A model generated the notes under the pieces. It did not search any database, was not told where the DNA came from, and saw only the letters and a program-made list of their open reading frames with translations. The translations under genes and the position numbers were made by a program. A stretch of 5,426 nt of DNA from Candidatus Onthocola stercoravium (lineage in GTDB: Bacteria > Bacillota_I > Bacilli_A > RF39 > UBA660). Shown one piece after another: positions 1 to 5,426 of this stretch; position 1 is the first letter of the stretch; each line of letters opens with the position of its first letter. The DNA is taken from NCBI GenBank assembly GCA_018711775.1, contig DVHV01000072.1, positions 1-5,426 on the forward strand, given 5' to 3'.

Positions 1-5
1 GTCAA

Positions 6-653
6 TTACTTTACTTCAGTTTTCTTTATAATAAAAATCTTATCTCTCTTATAAAAAGCATAAAAGATATCTTTCGGAGTTAAATTTTTATTAGCCAGTT
101 CATCTATTAACCACTCTTCACTCTTCTTTATATGTTTTAAAGCTTCCTTTTGTACAAACCCATCCAATATTAACGCCATTGGATAATTACTTTTTAATTT
201 AAATATATTATATTTAAATACCGACAATTGACCATTCGGTTCTAAAAAAGCATATTCAACAATATCTAATTCTTTAATACCTTGTTGCCTTAAACTAATA
301 AGTAAATCATCTAAAGAATATCTTTGTTTAACCATTTCTTTATAATTTATTTTTCCATTGCAAATAATTAAAGATGGTTTACCATCAAATACTGTTCTAA
401 ATCTTCTTGACTTAATAGAAATAAACGCAAATACCACTTCCAATATTACCAACATTGCTATTGGAAGAATTGTTAAATATATTGGACTTTCCGTTTCTTC
501 AATAGAAATAGCTACTAATTCTGCAATAAGTATCGAAACTATTAAATCGATTACTCCCAACTGTCCTATTTCTCTTTTTCCCATAATTCTATAAGCAAGT
601 AAAACAAAAAAATAAAAGAAAATTGTTCTAAATAAAACGGTAAAAAGTTCCAT
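6..653 (-). CDS. DUF421 (YetF/YrbG-like, UPF0702) membrane protein
   Basis: A 215-residue inner-membrane protein of the DUF421 family, whose biochemical role is unsettled. Three hydrophobic segments (about residues 5-21, 34-50 and 57-79) are followed by a cytosolic domain. Family signatures are RIMGKREIGQL at 22-32, RRFRTVFDGKPSLIICNGK at about 83-101, the DDLLISLRQQGI stretch at 115-126 and EYAFLEPNGQLSVF at 133-146. The length fits the short YrbG-type members. The ATG at 653 is preceded by GGTGAT (657-662) with a 3-base gap, and the gene ends in TAA near the left edge. It diverges from the TIGR04086 gene. In Bacillus subtilis the related yrbG sits beside yrzE and close to tgt, so this is probably the same locus. 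Family assignment is firm; any function in envelope or stress physiology is inference. Confidence 0.9.
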   Translation of the reverse strand: MELFTVLFRTIFFYFFVLLAYRIMGKREIGQLGVIDLIVSILIAELVAISIEETESPIYLTILPIAMLVILEVVFAFISIKSRRFRTVFDGKPSLIICNGKINYKEMVKQRYSLDDLLISLRQQGIKELDIVEYAFLEPNGQLSVFKYNIFKLKSNYPMALILDGFVQKEALKHIKKSEEWLIDELANKNLTPKDIFYAFYKRDKIFIIKKTEVK

Positions 654-724
654 AATATCACCATTTATATTATGGTAATAATCATATTATTTTAATCACT
701 TCATACAATTTATTAGGTGAGAAG
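654..724. promoter_or_regulatory. Divergent intergenic region with both ribosome binding sites
   Basis: These 71 AT-rich bases separate two divergently read membrane-protein genes and must hold both promoters if each is transcribed on its own. Ribosome binding sites lie at 657-662 (minus, GGTGAT) and 716-721 (plus, GGTGAG), each 3 bases from its ATG. A short inverted repeat, ACCAT/ATGGT, spans about 660-676 with a 7-base centre and could be an operator, though arms this short often arise by chance. For the plus strand the best -10 is TATTAT at 685-690, with no convincing -35. Confidence 0.45.
681..708 (-). promoter_or_regulatory. Candidate sigma-A-type promoter for the DUF421 gene
   Basis: Read on the minus strand, a -35-like TTGTAT (703-708) and a -10-like TATGAT (681-686, five of six consensus bases) are separated by 16 bases. 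Transcription would start near 674, giving a leader of about 20 bases that contains the GGTGAT ribosome binding site. The -35 is weak (three of six), and such matches are common in AT-rich DNA. Confidence 0.35.
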
Positions 725-1087
725 ATGAAATATTTACTTAAAACTTTAGGATATTATGCTATATTTATTATACTTGTTACATTTATTTGTAGTTTACTTA
801 ATTTAATTGGAGTTAATTCTAGCATTACCAATTTAATCATATTTATATTTAATTTATTAGCATTTTTCATATTAGGATTTAAAAATGGTAAAAAAGCAAG
901 TAGTAAGGGATATATCGCAGGGCTTAAAATGTCAGGACTATTTATTCTAGTTTTAATCGTAATTAATTTATTTACCGCCAAAAACTTTTTCAATATTGCT
1001 ACAATTATATATTATATCGTTTTAATACTTACAGGAACCGCTGGTAGTATGATGGGAATCAATAAAAAAGATACTAACGAACAGTAA
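725..1087 (+). CDS. TIGR04086-family (YrzE-like) four-helix membrane protein
   Basis: A 120-residue protein that is almost wholly membrane-embedded, with four hydrophobic segments at about 8-28, 34-53, 65-83 and 88-110. The short loop after helix 2 is basic (GFKNGKKASSKGY, 51-63), and the last helix ends in a small-residue stretch GTAGSMMGIN (104-113). This layout and the terminal G-x-x-G-x-x-x-G-x-N pattern match the TIGR04086/YrzE family, which has no assigned biochemical function. The ATG at 725 has AGGTGAG (715-721) three bases upstream. In B. subtilis yrzE is co-directional with tgt; here the gene is inverted and runs into the 3' end of the minus-strand tgt unit, overlapping it by 14 bases. 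Its last codons also encode the opposite strand's terminator. Family call is by layout and motif recall. Confidence 0.75.
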   Translation: MKYLLKTLGYYAIFIILVTFICSLLNLIGVNSSITNLIIFIFNLLAFFILGFKNGKKASSKGYIAGLKMSGLFILVLIVINLFTAKNFFNIATIIYYIVLILTGTAGSMMGINKKDTNEQ

Positions 1088-1104
1088 CAAAACTGTAGTT
1101 AGTA
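1064..1104 (-). terminator. Intrinsic terminator of the tgt unit, inside the opposing gene's 3' end
   Basis: On the minus strand a hairpin forms between 1092-1104 and 1072-1085: an outer 7-bp stem (TACTAAC/GTTAGTA), a 2x1 internal loop, a 5-bp inner stem (ACAGT/ACTGT) and a 6-base loop. It is followed by TC and six T residues (1064-1071). The stem contains the stop codons of both converging genes, and the T-run is the complement of AAA AAA lysine codons in the plus-strand gene. No T-run follows in the plus direction, so it should act mainly on minus-strand transcripts. The stem is AT-rich and only moderately stable. Confidence 0.6.
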
Positions 1105-1379
1105 CCATCAACAACTATATAAGAATCTGGATTATAATATTCTTTAGTAACCGGATCTGCTTGAAAATCCATATAATTAAGATCATAAAGTGTCTGCAAA
1201 GTAATTTTATCACCAGAACACTTTTTTTCGTTTAAACACTTTTTAGTAGTTTCAATTAAATATTTTTCTTCCACTTCCGTTAATTTTTCATTATGTTCAT
1301 CCAACACTTTATAAGTTGTAACCCCAACTATTAAAGCAACAATTATAATAACAGTACCAGTAATCCAAATTTTATTCAT
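1074..1379 (-). CDS. Unrecognised single-pass membrane protein with a Cys pair, downstream of tgt
   Basis: I do not recognise this 101-residue protein. It has a hydrophobic N-terminal segment (about 5-22) with only one preceding Lys and no lipobox, then a charged, probably helical stretch (27-47), two cysteines six residues apart (Cys48 and Cys54), and a C-terminal part rich in Tyr, Asp and Thr (59-101). A signal-anchor with the C-terminal domain outside the cell, where the cysteines could form a disulfide, is the simplest reading. The segment with DPVTKEYYNPDSYIVV (75-90) is loosely like small pilin-type exported domains, but no prepilin-peptidase motif is present. ATG 1379 overlaps the tgt stop by 8 bases, with GGAG at 1386-1389 inside tgt, so it is probably translated by coupling. 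It holds the position of yajC in Bacillus but lacks YajC motifs. Confidence 0.75.
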   Translation of the reverse strand: MNKIWITGTVIIIVALIVGVTTYKVLDEHNEKLTEVEEKYLIETTKKCLNEKKCSGDKITLQTLYDLNYMDFQADPVTKEYYNPDSYIVVDGTNYSFVTVR

Positions 1380-2490
1380 CTTTTACTCCATAATAATTCT
1401 TAACAAATTCATCTCTAAATTCTTTGATTGTACCTTGTTTTATGTTTTCTCTAATTTGTTTCATCAGTTGATGCAAGAAATAAATATTGTGAATTGATAA
1501 AAGCCTGGCTCCGAAAGTTTCATTAGCAACAATTAAGTGTCTTATATAGGCTTTAGTATAGTTTTTACAGGCATAACAATCACAATCATCAACTGGAGTA
1601 AAATCCGTCTTGTATTTATTGTTCTTGATGTTTATTTTGCCATGCTTGGTATAAGCATGTCCGTGTCTTGCAAGACGTGTTGGTGATACACAATCAAATA
1701 TATCTATTCCTCGCATGGAGTTTTCAATTAAATCGATTGGGTCTCCAACTCCCATAAGATAACGAAGTTTATCTTCAGGTAGACATGGAGTTGAATATTC
1801 AACCATCTTATACATCGTCGGTTTATCTTCACCAACACTTGTTCCACCGACGGAATAACCATCGAAATCCATTTTGACAAGTTCTTCGGCGCAGTGTTTA
1901 CGCAAGTCTGGATATTCCCCACCTTGGACAATACCAAATAGTAATTGATCATTATCTTTTTTTGTCTCTTTACCCCGACGAGCCCATCTTAAAGTTCGTT
2001 CTACGCTTTCAGTCATATACTCATGAGTACTTGGCCACTTGACACATTCATCAAAACTCATCATGATATCACTACCAAGTTTTTGTTGAATTTCAATAGA
2101 TTTTTCCGGAGTAAGAAATAAAGCATCTCCATTTAAATGATTTTTAAACTTAACTCCTTCTTCTGTAATATCTTTAGGTTTAGCAAGTGAAAACACTTGG
2201 AAACCACCAGAATCAGTTAAAATTGGGCCATCATAATTCATGAACTTGTGTAATCCTCCAGCGGATGCCACTATATCCTCACTAGGCCTAAGCCATAAAT
2301 GATAAGTATTGGCTAAAACTATTCCTGAACCAATACTCTTTAACTCTTCCGGAGAAAGAGTCTTAACTGTAGCATTTGTTCCAACAGGCATAAACATTGG
2401 GGTTTCGTAAGTCTTGCCATTATAAGTAATTTCTCCAAGCCGAGCCATCGTATTAGGATCTTTATATTTTAATTTATATTCTAAACGCAT
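1372..2490 (-). CDS. tgt: tRNA-guanine(34) transglycosylase (queuosine pathway)
   Basis: Tgt swaps guanine 34 in tRNAs with GUN anticodons (Tyr, His, Asn, Asp) for the queuosine precursor preQ1. With ATG at 2490 it has 372 residues, the usual bacterial length. Visible marks are the DSGGFQ motif (Asp93), FDEC (Asp147, Cys149), GIVQGG (186-191), GYSVGGTSVGE (211-221), the nucleophile Asp266 in GIDIFDC, and the zinc ligands Cys303, Cys305, Cys308 and His334, whose spacing equals that of characterised enzymes. An upstream in-frame TTG at 2517 would add nine residues but lacks a clear ribosome binding site, whereas ATG 2490 has GGAGTGAT three bases before it. Cys149 and Val219 are of the preQ1-using bacterial type; Thr217 replaces the usual Leu in the pocket loop. 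No queA or other que genes lie in the window. Confidence 0.97.
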   Translation of the reverse strand: MRLEYKLKYKDPNTMARLGEITYNGKTYETPMFMPVGTNATVKTLSPEELKSIGSGIVLANTYHLWLRPSEDIVASAGGLHKFMNYDGPILTDSGGFQVFSLAKPKDITEEGVKFKNHLNGDALFLTPEKSIEIQQKLGSDIMMSFDECVKWPSTHEYMTESVERTLRWARRGKETKKDNDQLLFGIVQGGEYPDLRKHCAEELVKMDFDGYSVGGTSVGEDKPTMYKMVEYSTPCLPEDKLRYLMGVGDPIDLIENSMRGIDIFDCVSPTRLARHGHAYTKHGKINIKNNKYKTDFTPVDDCDCYACKNYTKAYIRHLIVANETFGARLLSIHNIYFLHQLMKQIRENIKQGTIKEFRDEFVKNYYGVKDE

Positions 2491-2583
2491 AAAATCACTC
2501 CAATACCATAATAACAAAAAATCAAATTAAATAAAAGTATTTACAAAATAAATATTTCATGCTAATTTTTAAGTGGTGATTAT
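2491..2583. promoter_or_regulatory. Divergent intergenic region between tgt and the DUF3592-like gene
   Basis: These 93 bases are very AT-rich and must carry the tgt promoter and one for the plus-strand gene. On the minus strand, TATTAT (2508-2513) preceded by TGT resembles an extended -10, with no good -35. On the plus strand, TTTACA (2540-2545) and TGC-TAATTT (-10 at 2563-2568) are 17 bases apart. Both candidates would start transcription almost at the ribosome binding site, so I hold them loosely. No riboswitch-like fold (such as preQ1) was recognised; the space before tgt looks too short and lacks a C-rich hairpin. Confidence 0.35.
2494..2501 (-). promoter_or_regulatory. Ribosome binding site fixing the tgt start
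   Basis: Read on the minus strand this is GGAGTGAT, three bases before ATG 2490. It matches the end of the extended Shine-Dalgarno consensus (AGGAGGTGATC) with one base missing, and favours this ATG over the upstream in-frame TTG at 2517. Confidence 0.75.
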
Positions 2584-2964
2584 ATGAATCAAGATCAAAC
2601 AATTATTTTTGTTATTTGTTACTCTGTTGCTGTAATTTTAATTTATAAATTTATCAAATTTAAAACTAAGACTAAAAATATGGAAGAGTGTGTTGCTACA
2701 TGTACTGATACTACATTAAAAACTACTTATCAAAAAAATATTAGATATTATTACTATAAATATACTTATAATAAGGAAGAATATAGTGCTGCTGATAAAA
2801 CAAGATTTAAAATGCCGGGATTTAATCCGGAGATAAAAAAGATTTTTAAGATTTATATTAATCCTAAAAATCCTGAAGACTCTGTAACTCCATTAGAAAT
2901 ATATTATTCTAAAATATATATTATATTAGGAATTATTCTTTTAGTATTACCATTCTTATTTTAG
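2584..2964 (+). CDS. Small two-helix membrane protein, DUF3592-like
   Basis: A 126-residue protein with a hydrophobic segment at each end (about 8-24 and 108-125) and a soluble middle. The middle part contains YYYYKYTYNKEEYSA (56-70) and, further on, FKIYINPKNPEDS (88-100). This pattern of an extended 'Y-x-Y-x-x-x-x-x-E-Y' strand followed by 'YxNPxNPE' is typical of DUF3592 proteins, membrane-anchored beta-rich domains of unknown function. ATG 2584 has GGTGAT (2575-2580) three bases upstream, and the stop is TAG. It stands alone, diverging from tgt and converging on pflA, with a hairpin terminator starting 10 bases after its stop. Nothing ties it to either neighbour's pathway. The family call is from motif recall; the membrane layout is visible directly. 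Confidence 0.75.
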   Translation: MNQDQTIIFVICYSVAVILIYKFIKFKTKTKNMEECVATCTDTTLKTTYQKNIRYYYYKYTYNKEEYSAADKTRFKMPGFNPEIKKIFKIYINPKNPEDSVTPLEIYYSKIYIILGIILLVLPFLF

Positions 2965-2973
2965 AACAGAAAC

Positions 2974-3009
2974 ATAAAACCAAACTTATATTTCAAAGTT
3001 TGGTTTTAT
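2974..3009. terminator. Bidirectional intrinsic terminator between converging genes
   Basis: A perfect 14-bp inverted repeat (2974-2987 and 2996-3009) flanks an 8-base loop. Because the arms begin and end with A- and T-runs, both strands give a hairpin ending in TTTTAT followed by more T-rich sequence. It should therefore stop transcription of the plus-strand DUF3592-like gene and of the minus-strand pfl operon. The pflA stop codon (2986-2988) lies at the loop/arm junction, so one arm is coding sequence for the last pflA residues. Confidence 0.85.
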
Positions 3010-3717
3010 ATATTTATCATATAATTCTCGGCATTTATCTCCATCCATCTCTGGAGTATTTTTAAGTGGATTAGGTATTCCTAACTTCTCATATTTTTCA
3101 TCTCCCATTTTATGAAATGGTAAGAATTCAATTCTTTTGATATTAGGTAATGTTTTTAGATAACTAACTAGCATTTCCATGTACTCTTCATTATCATGAA
3201 TACCAGGAACTACTACTTGTCTAATCCATAAATCTTTGTTTAGTTTTTTTAGTACTTCAACAAAATTTAAAAATTCATCTATTTTATGTCTTACTAATTC
3301 TTCATACCCAGCTGGAGTTAAATGTTTAATATCAAGTATTACTAAATCAATATATTTTAATATTTCTTCATATTTTCCTATTCCTACTCCAGCAGTATCT
3401 AAAGCAATATGAATATCTTCTTCTTTCAAGGCTTTGGATAATTCTATCAAAAAATCCACTTGTAATAATGGTTCTCCACCAGAATAAGTTACTCCACCAT
3501 TATTTTTGAAATATGGTTTAAATCTTTTAATTTTTTCTACTAATTCTTCTACTGTTGTATTTGCTTCTTGCATCTGAAACATTTCTGGGTTATGACAAAA
3601 TTTACAGCGAAGTAAACAACCATTAAAAAATATGACTGTTCTAATACCGGGGCCATCAACTAAACCAAATGATTCAATTGAATTTATGCTAGCACTTAGA
3701 TTCTTATAATTTTTCAT
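2986..3717 (-). CDS. pflA: Pyruvate formate-lyase activating enzyme (radical SAM)
   Basis: PflA uses a [4Fe-4S] cluster and S-adenosylmethionine to make the glycyl radical on PflB. From ATG 3717 it has 243 residues, the normal length. Residues seen: VDGPGIR (20-26), the cluster motif Cys34-x3-Cys38-x2-Cys41, YSGGEPLL (78-85) for SAM binding, DTAG (107-110) and ILDIK (127-131) matching the cation-site Asp/Thr/Asp of the E. coli enzyme, WIRQVVVPG (164-172) and LPFHKMG (199-205). An in-frame TTG at 3732 would add five residues, but ATG 3717 has AGGA (3724-3727) six bases upstream and aligns better. The start overlaps the end of pflB by 14 bases in another frame, implying coupled translation. After the cluster, CHNPEMF replaces the more usual CHNPDTW/CHNPETW. 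It ends inside the bidirectional terminator. Confidence 0.96.
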   Translation of the reverse strand: MKNYKNLSASINSIESFGLVDGPGIRTVIFFNGCLLRCKFCHNPEMFQMQEANTTVEELVEKIKRFKPYFKNNGGVTYSGGEPLLQVDFLIELSKALKEEDIHIALDTAGVGIGKYEEILKYIDLVILDIKHLTPAGYEELVRHKIDEFLNFVEVLKKLNKDLWIRQVVVPGIHDNEEYMEMLVSYLKTLPNIKRIEFLPFHKMGDEKYEKLGIPNPLKNTPEMDGDKCRELYDKYIKPNFEI

Positions 3718-5426
3718 GGAATGTCCTAGCAATTACTTCTTCTTGTTGTTTTCTAGTTAAACGATTAAATCTAACGGCATAACCAGATACTCTAATAGTT
3801 AAAAGCGGATATTTATCAGGATTGTTCATCGCATCAATTAAAGTTTCTCTATTTAATACATTAACATTTAAGTGATGAGCACCTTGATGAAAATATCCTG
3901 ATAAAACATTGACTAGGTTTTCTACTCTTTCATCTTCAGACTTACCTAAAGTTGCTGGGACAATTGAGAAAGTATTAGATATACCATCTTGGCAACAATC
4001 TTTATATTTAATCTTAGCAACAGAATTTAGTGATGCTAAAGCTCCACTTGCATCTCTACCATGCATTGGATTAGCTCCTGGTGCAAATGCTACACCTGCT
4101 TTTCTACCATCTGGAGTTGCTCCAGTCTTTGAACCATATACTACATTAGAAGTGATTGTTAAAACTGATAATGTAACAACTGCATCACGATATGGTTTGT
4201 GTTTACATAATTCATCATAGAATTTTTGAACTACTTCTTGTGCTATAGAATCTACTCTATCATCATCATTACCATATTTAGGAAATTCGCCATCTATTTC
4301 AAAATCGATAGCTATACCATCTTCATTACGAACTGGTTTTACTTTGGCATACTTAATAGCAGATAAACTATCAGCAACAACAGAAAGACCAGCAACACCA
4401 TAAGCCATCAAACGTCTTACATTGGTATCATGTAAAGCCATTTGCCCTGCTTCATAAGCATATTTATCATGCATGTAGTGAATGATATTCATAGCTCCAG
4501 CATAAATGCGTGCTACTTCTTCAAGTACTTTAAAATAGGCTTTCTTAACTGTTTCATAATCTAGTACTTCATCAGTTATCGCTGGAACATCTAAGACCTT
4601 ATCTCCTTTAATCTCATCAACTCCACCATTAATTGCATAAAGAAGTGCCTTAGCTAAGTTTGAACGAGCTCCAAAAAATTGCATATCTTTACCAACTCGC
4701 ATTGCTGATACGCAACAAGCAATTGCGTAGTCATCGCCATAAATAGGACGCATGATATCATCATTTTCATATTGGATAGCATCAGTCTTAATACTCATAC
4801 GAGCACAATATTTTTTGAAGTTTTCTGGTAATTTTTCACTCCATAAAATAGTCATATTAGGTTCTGGTGCTGGATCCAAATTAGTAAGTGTATGAATAAT
4901 ACGATAACTTGTCTTAGTTACAAGTGATTTACCACTTTCACTTACCCCACCGATAGAACATGTTACCCAAGTTGGATCTCCTGAGAATAATTCATCATAA
5001 TCCGGAGTTCTTAAGTGTCTAACTAAACGAAGTTTAATAACAAATTGATCAATTAATTCTTGTGCTTCTTCTTCACTTAACACACCAGCATCCATATCTC
5101 TTTTAATATAAATATCAAAGAATGCATCAACACGACCTAAACTCATCGCTGCGCCATTATTTTCTTTAACAGCAGCTAAGTATGCTAAATAAGTCCATTC
5201 AATTGCTTCAAAAGCATTCTTGGCAGGCTTACTTATATCAAAGCCATATTTTAAAGCCATTCCTTTCATTTCTTCTAAGGCTCTATATTGCATTGATACG
5301 TCTTCTCTGAGTCTAATTAATTCATCAGTCATTTCTCCAGTAAGACTTTCAAAGTCTTCCTTTTTCTTTTCCATCAAAAAGTCGATACCATACAAAGCAA
5401 CTCTACGGTAATCCCCGATAATACGA
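3704..5426 (-). CDS. pflB: Pyruvate formate-lyase (formate C-acetyltransferase), 5' end beyond the window
   Basis: PflB cleaves pyruvate with CoA to formate and acetyl-CoA through a glycyl radical, in the cytoplasm of anaerobically growing cells. The 573 visible codons run from the RIIGDYRRVALYGIDFLM segment (first codon 5423-5425) to TAA at 3704; about 180 N-terminal residues by comparison with E. coli PflB lie to the right. An in-frame TTG at 5395 is an internal Leu, not the start. Numbering from the first visible codon: Trp153 (E. coli Trp333), the catalytic pair Cys237-Cys238 (Cys418/419), Arg254 in FFGAR (Arg435), and Gly548 in RVSGYAVRF (Gly734, codon 3782-3784). All key residues are intact. 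The QGAHHLNVNV region is shorter than in E. coli, as in other Bacillota. pflA follows at once, so both are presumably transcribed from a promoter outside the window. Confidence 0.97.
   Translation of the reverse strand, partial: RIIGDYRRVALYGIDFLMEKKKEDFESLTGEMTDELIRLREDVSMQYRALEEMKGMALKYGFDISKPAKNAFEAIEWTYLAYLAAVKENNGAAMSLGRVDAFFDIYIKRDMDAGVLSEEEAQELIDQFVIKLRLVRHLRTPDYDELFSGDPTWVTCSIGGVSESGKSLVTKTSYRIIHTLTNLDPAPEPNMTILWSEKLPENFKKYCARMSIKTDAIQYENDDIMRPIYGDDYAIACCVSAMRVGKDMQFFGARSNLAKALLYAINGGVDEIKGDKVLDVPAITDEVLDYETVKKAYFKVLEEVARIYAGAMNIIHYMHDKYAYEAGQMALHDTNVRRLMAYGVAGLSVVADSLSAIKYAKVKPVRNEDGIAIDFEIDGEFPKYGNDDDRVDSIAQEVVQKFYDELCKHKPYRDAVVTLSVLTITSNVVYGSKTGATPDGRKAGVAFAPGANPMHGRDASGALASLNSVAKIKYKDCCQDGISNTFSIVPATLGKSEDERVENLVNVLSGYFHQGAHHLNVNVLNRETLIDAMNNPDKYPLLTIRVSGYAVRFNRLTRKQQEEVIARTFHEKL
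3724..3727 (-). promoter_or_regulatory. pflA ribosome binding site inside pflB
   Basis: Read on the minus strand this is AGGA, six bases before ATG 3717. It falls within the Ala-Arg-Thr codons of the PflB C-terminus, so ribosomes finishing pflB unwind or occupy the pflA initiation site. This supports the ATG at 3717 over the TTG at 3732 as the true start. Confidence 0.6.

Noticed and set aside
358..594. Plus-strand open frame of 78 codons opposite the DUF421 gene
   Set aside because: It is antisense to the membrane and core part of a recognisable family protein; its hydrophobic make-up mirrors the opposite strand.
754..993. Minus-strand open frame opposite the TIGR04086 gene
   Set aside because: The plus-strand frame has a good ribosome binding site, clean transmembrane layout and a family motif; this one has no such support.
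1728..1952. Second minus-strand frame inside tgt
   Set aside because: It overlaps conserved Tgt sequence in another frame, with no homology or initiation signal seen.
2491..2583. preQ1 riboswitch upstream of tgt
   Set aside because: Riboswitch control of queuosine genes is well known, but I found no preQ1-I/II-like stem-loop with an A-rich tail and ribosome-site pairing in these 93 bases, and the likely leader is very short.
3909..4220. Plus-strand open frame of 103 codons inside pflB
   Set aside because: It lies wholly antisense to a strongly conserved part of PflB; I saw no recognisable domain and no supporting context. It is a shadow frame.
5393..5395. TTG at 5395 as a start codon giving a short 563-residue PFL-like protein
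   Set aside because: The frame stays open to the window edge, and the upstream codons spell the conserved RIIGDYRRVA segment of PflB, so the gene simply continues beyond the window.
5220..5411. Plus-strand open frame at the right edge
   Set aside because: It is antisense to conserved PflB residues and has no sign of being a gene.
6..5426. Mycoplasma-type genetic code (TGA as Trp)
   Set aside because: The AT richness and absence of TGA stops suggested it, but the Trp codons checked are TGG and no in-frame TGA occurs in the genes; seven TAA/TAG stops are too few to infer recoding.

Overview
The window looks like chromosomal DNA from a low-GC, anaerobic or facultatively fermenting member of the Bacillota or a close relative such as the RF39/Acholeplasma-like lineages. 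The evidence is strong AT richness, lysine/isoleucine-rich proteins, a pflB-pflA pair, and Tgt, YrzE-like (TIGR04086) and YrbG-like (DUF421) proteins of Bacillus type. Tryptophans I checked are TGG and all seven stops are TAA or TAG, so nothing points to a mycoplasma-type code. No rRNA, tRNA, CRISPR array, insertion sequence or prophage gene was seen. Coding density is very high: no gap between genes exceeds about 100 bases.

Left part (1-2490): a DUF421 membrane protein on the minus strand diverges from a four-helix TIGR04086 membrane protein on the plus strand. The latter runs tail to tail, with a 14-base overlap, into a two-gene minus-strand unit. That unit is tgt (queuosine tRNA modification) followed by an unrecognised single-pass membrane protein. 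A probable intrinsic terminator for it lies inside the 3' end of the opposing gene. The set recalls the Bacillus subtilis order tgt-yrbF(yajC)-yrzE-yrbG, but with the YrzE-like gene inverted and the YajC slot taken by a protein that does not look like YajC.

Middle (2491-3009): a divergent intergenic region of 93 bases, a small plus-strand two-helix protein resembling DUF3592, and a bidirectional hairpin terminator that contains the pflA stop codon.

Right part (2986-5426): a minus-strand fermentation operon. pflB (pyruvate formate-lyase) enters from the right edge, lacking roughly its first 180 residues. pflA (its radical-SAM activase) overlaps its end by 14 bases. PflA installs the glycyl radical on PflB, which then converts pyruvate and CoA to formate and acetyl-CoA without oxygen.

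I see no clearly new system. The points most worth a second look are the Cys-pair membrane protein coupled to tgt, the rearranged tgt neighbourhood, the terminators built into gene ends, and a few substitutions next to otherwise conserved motifs in Tgt and PflA.
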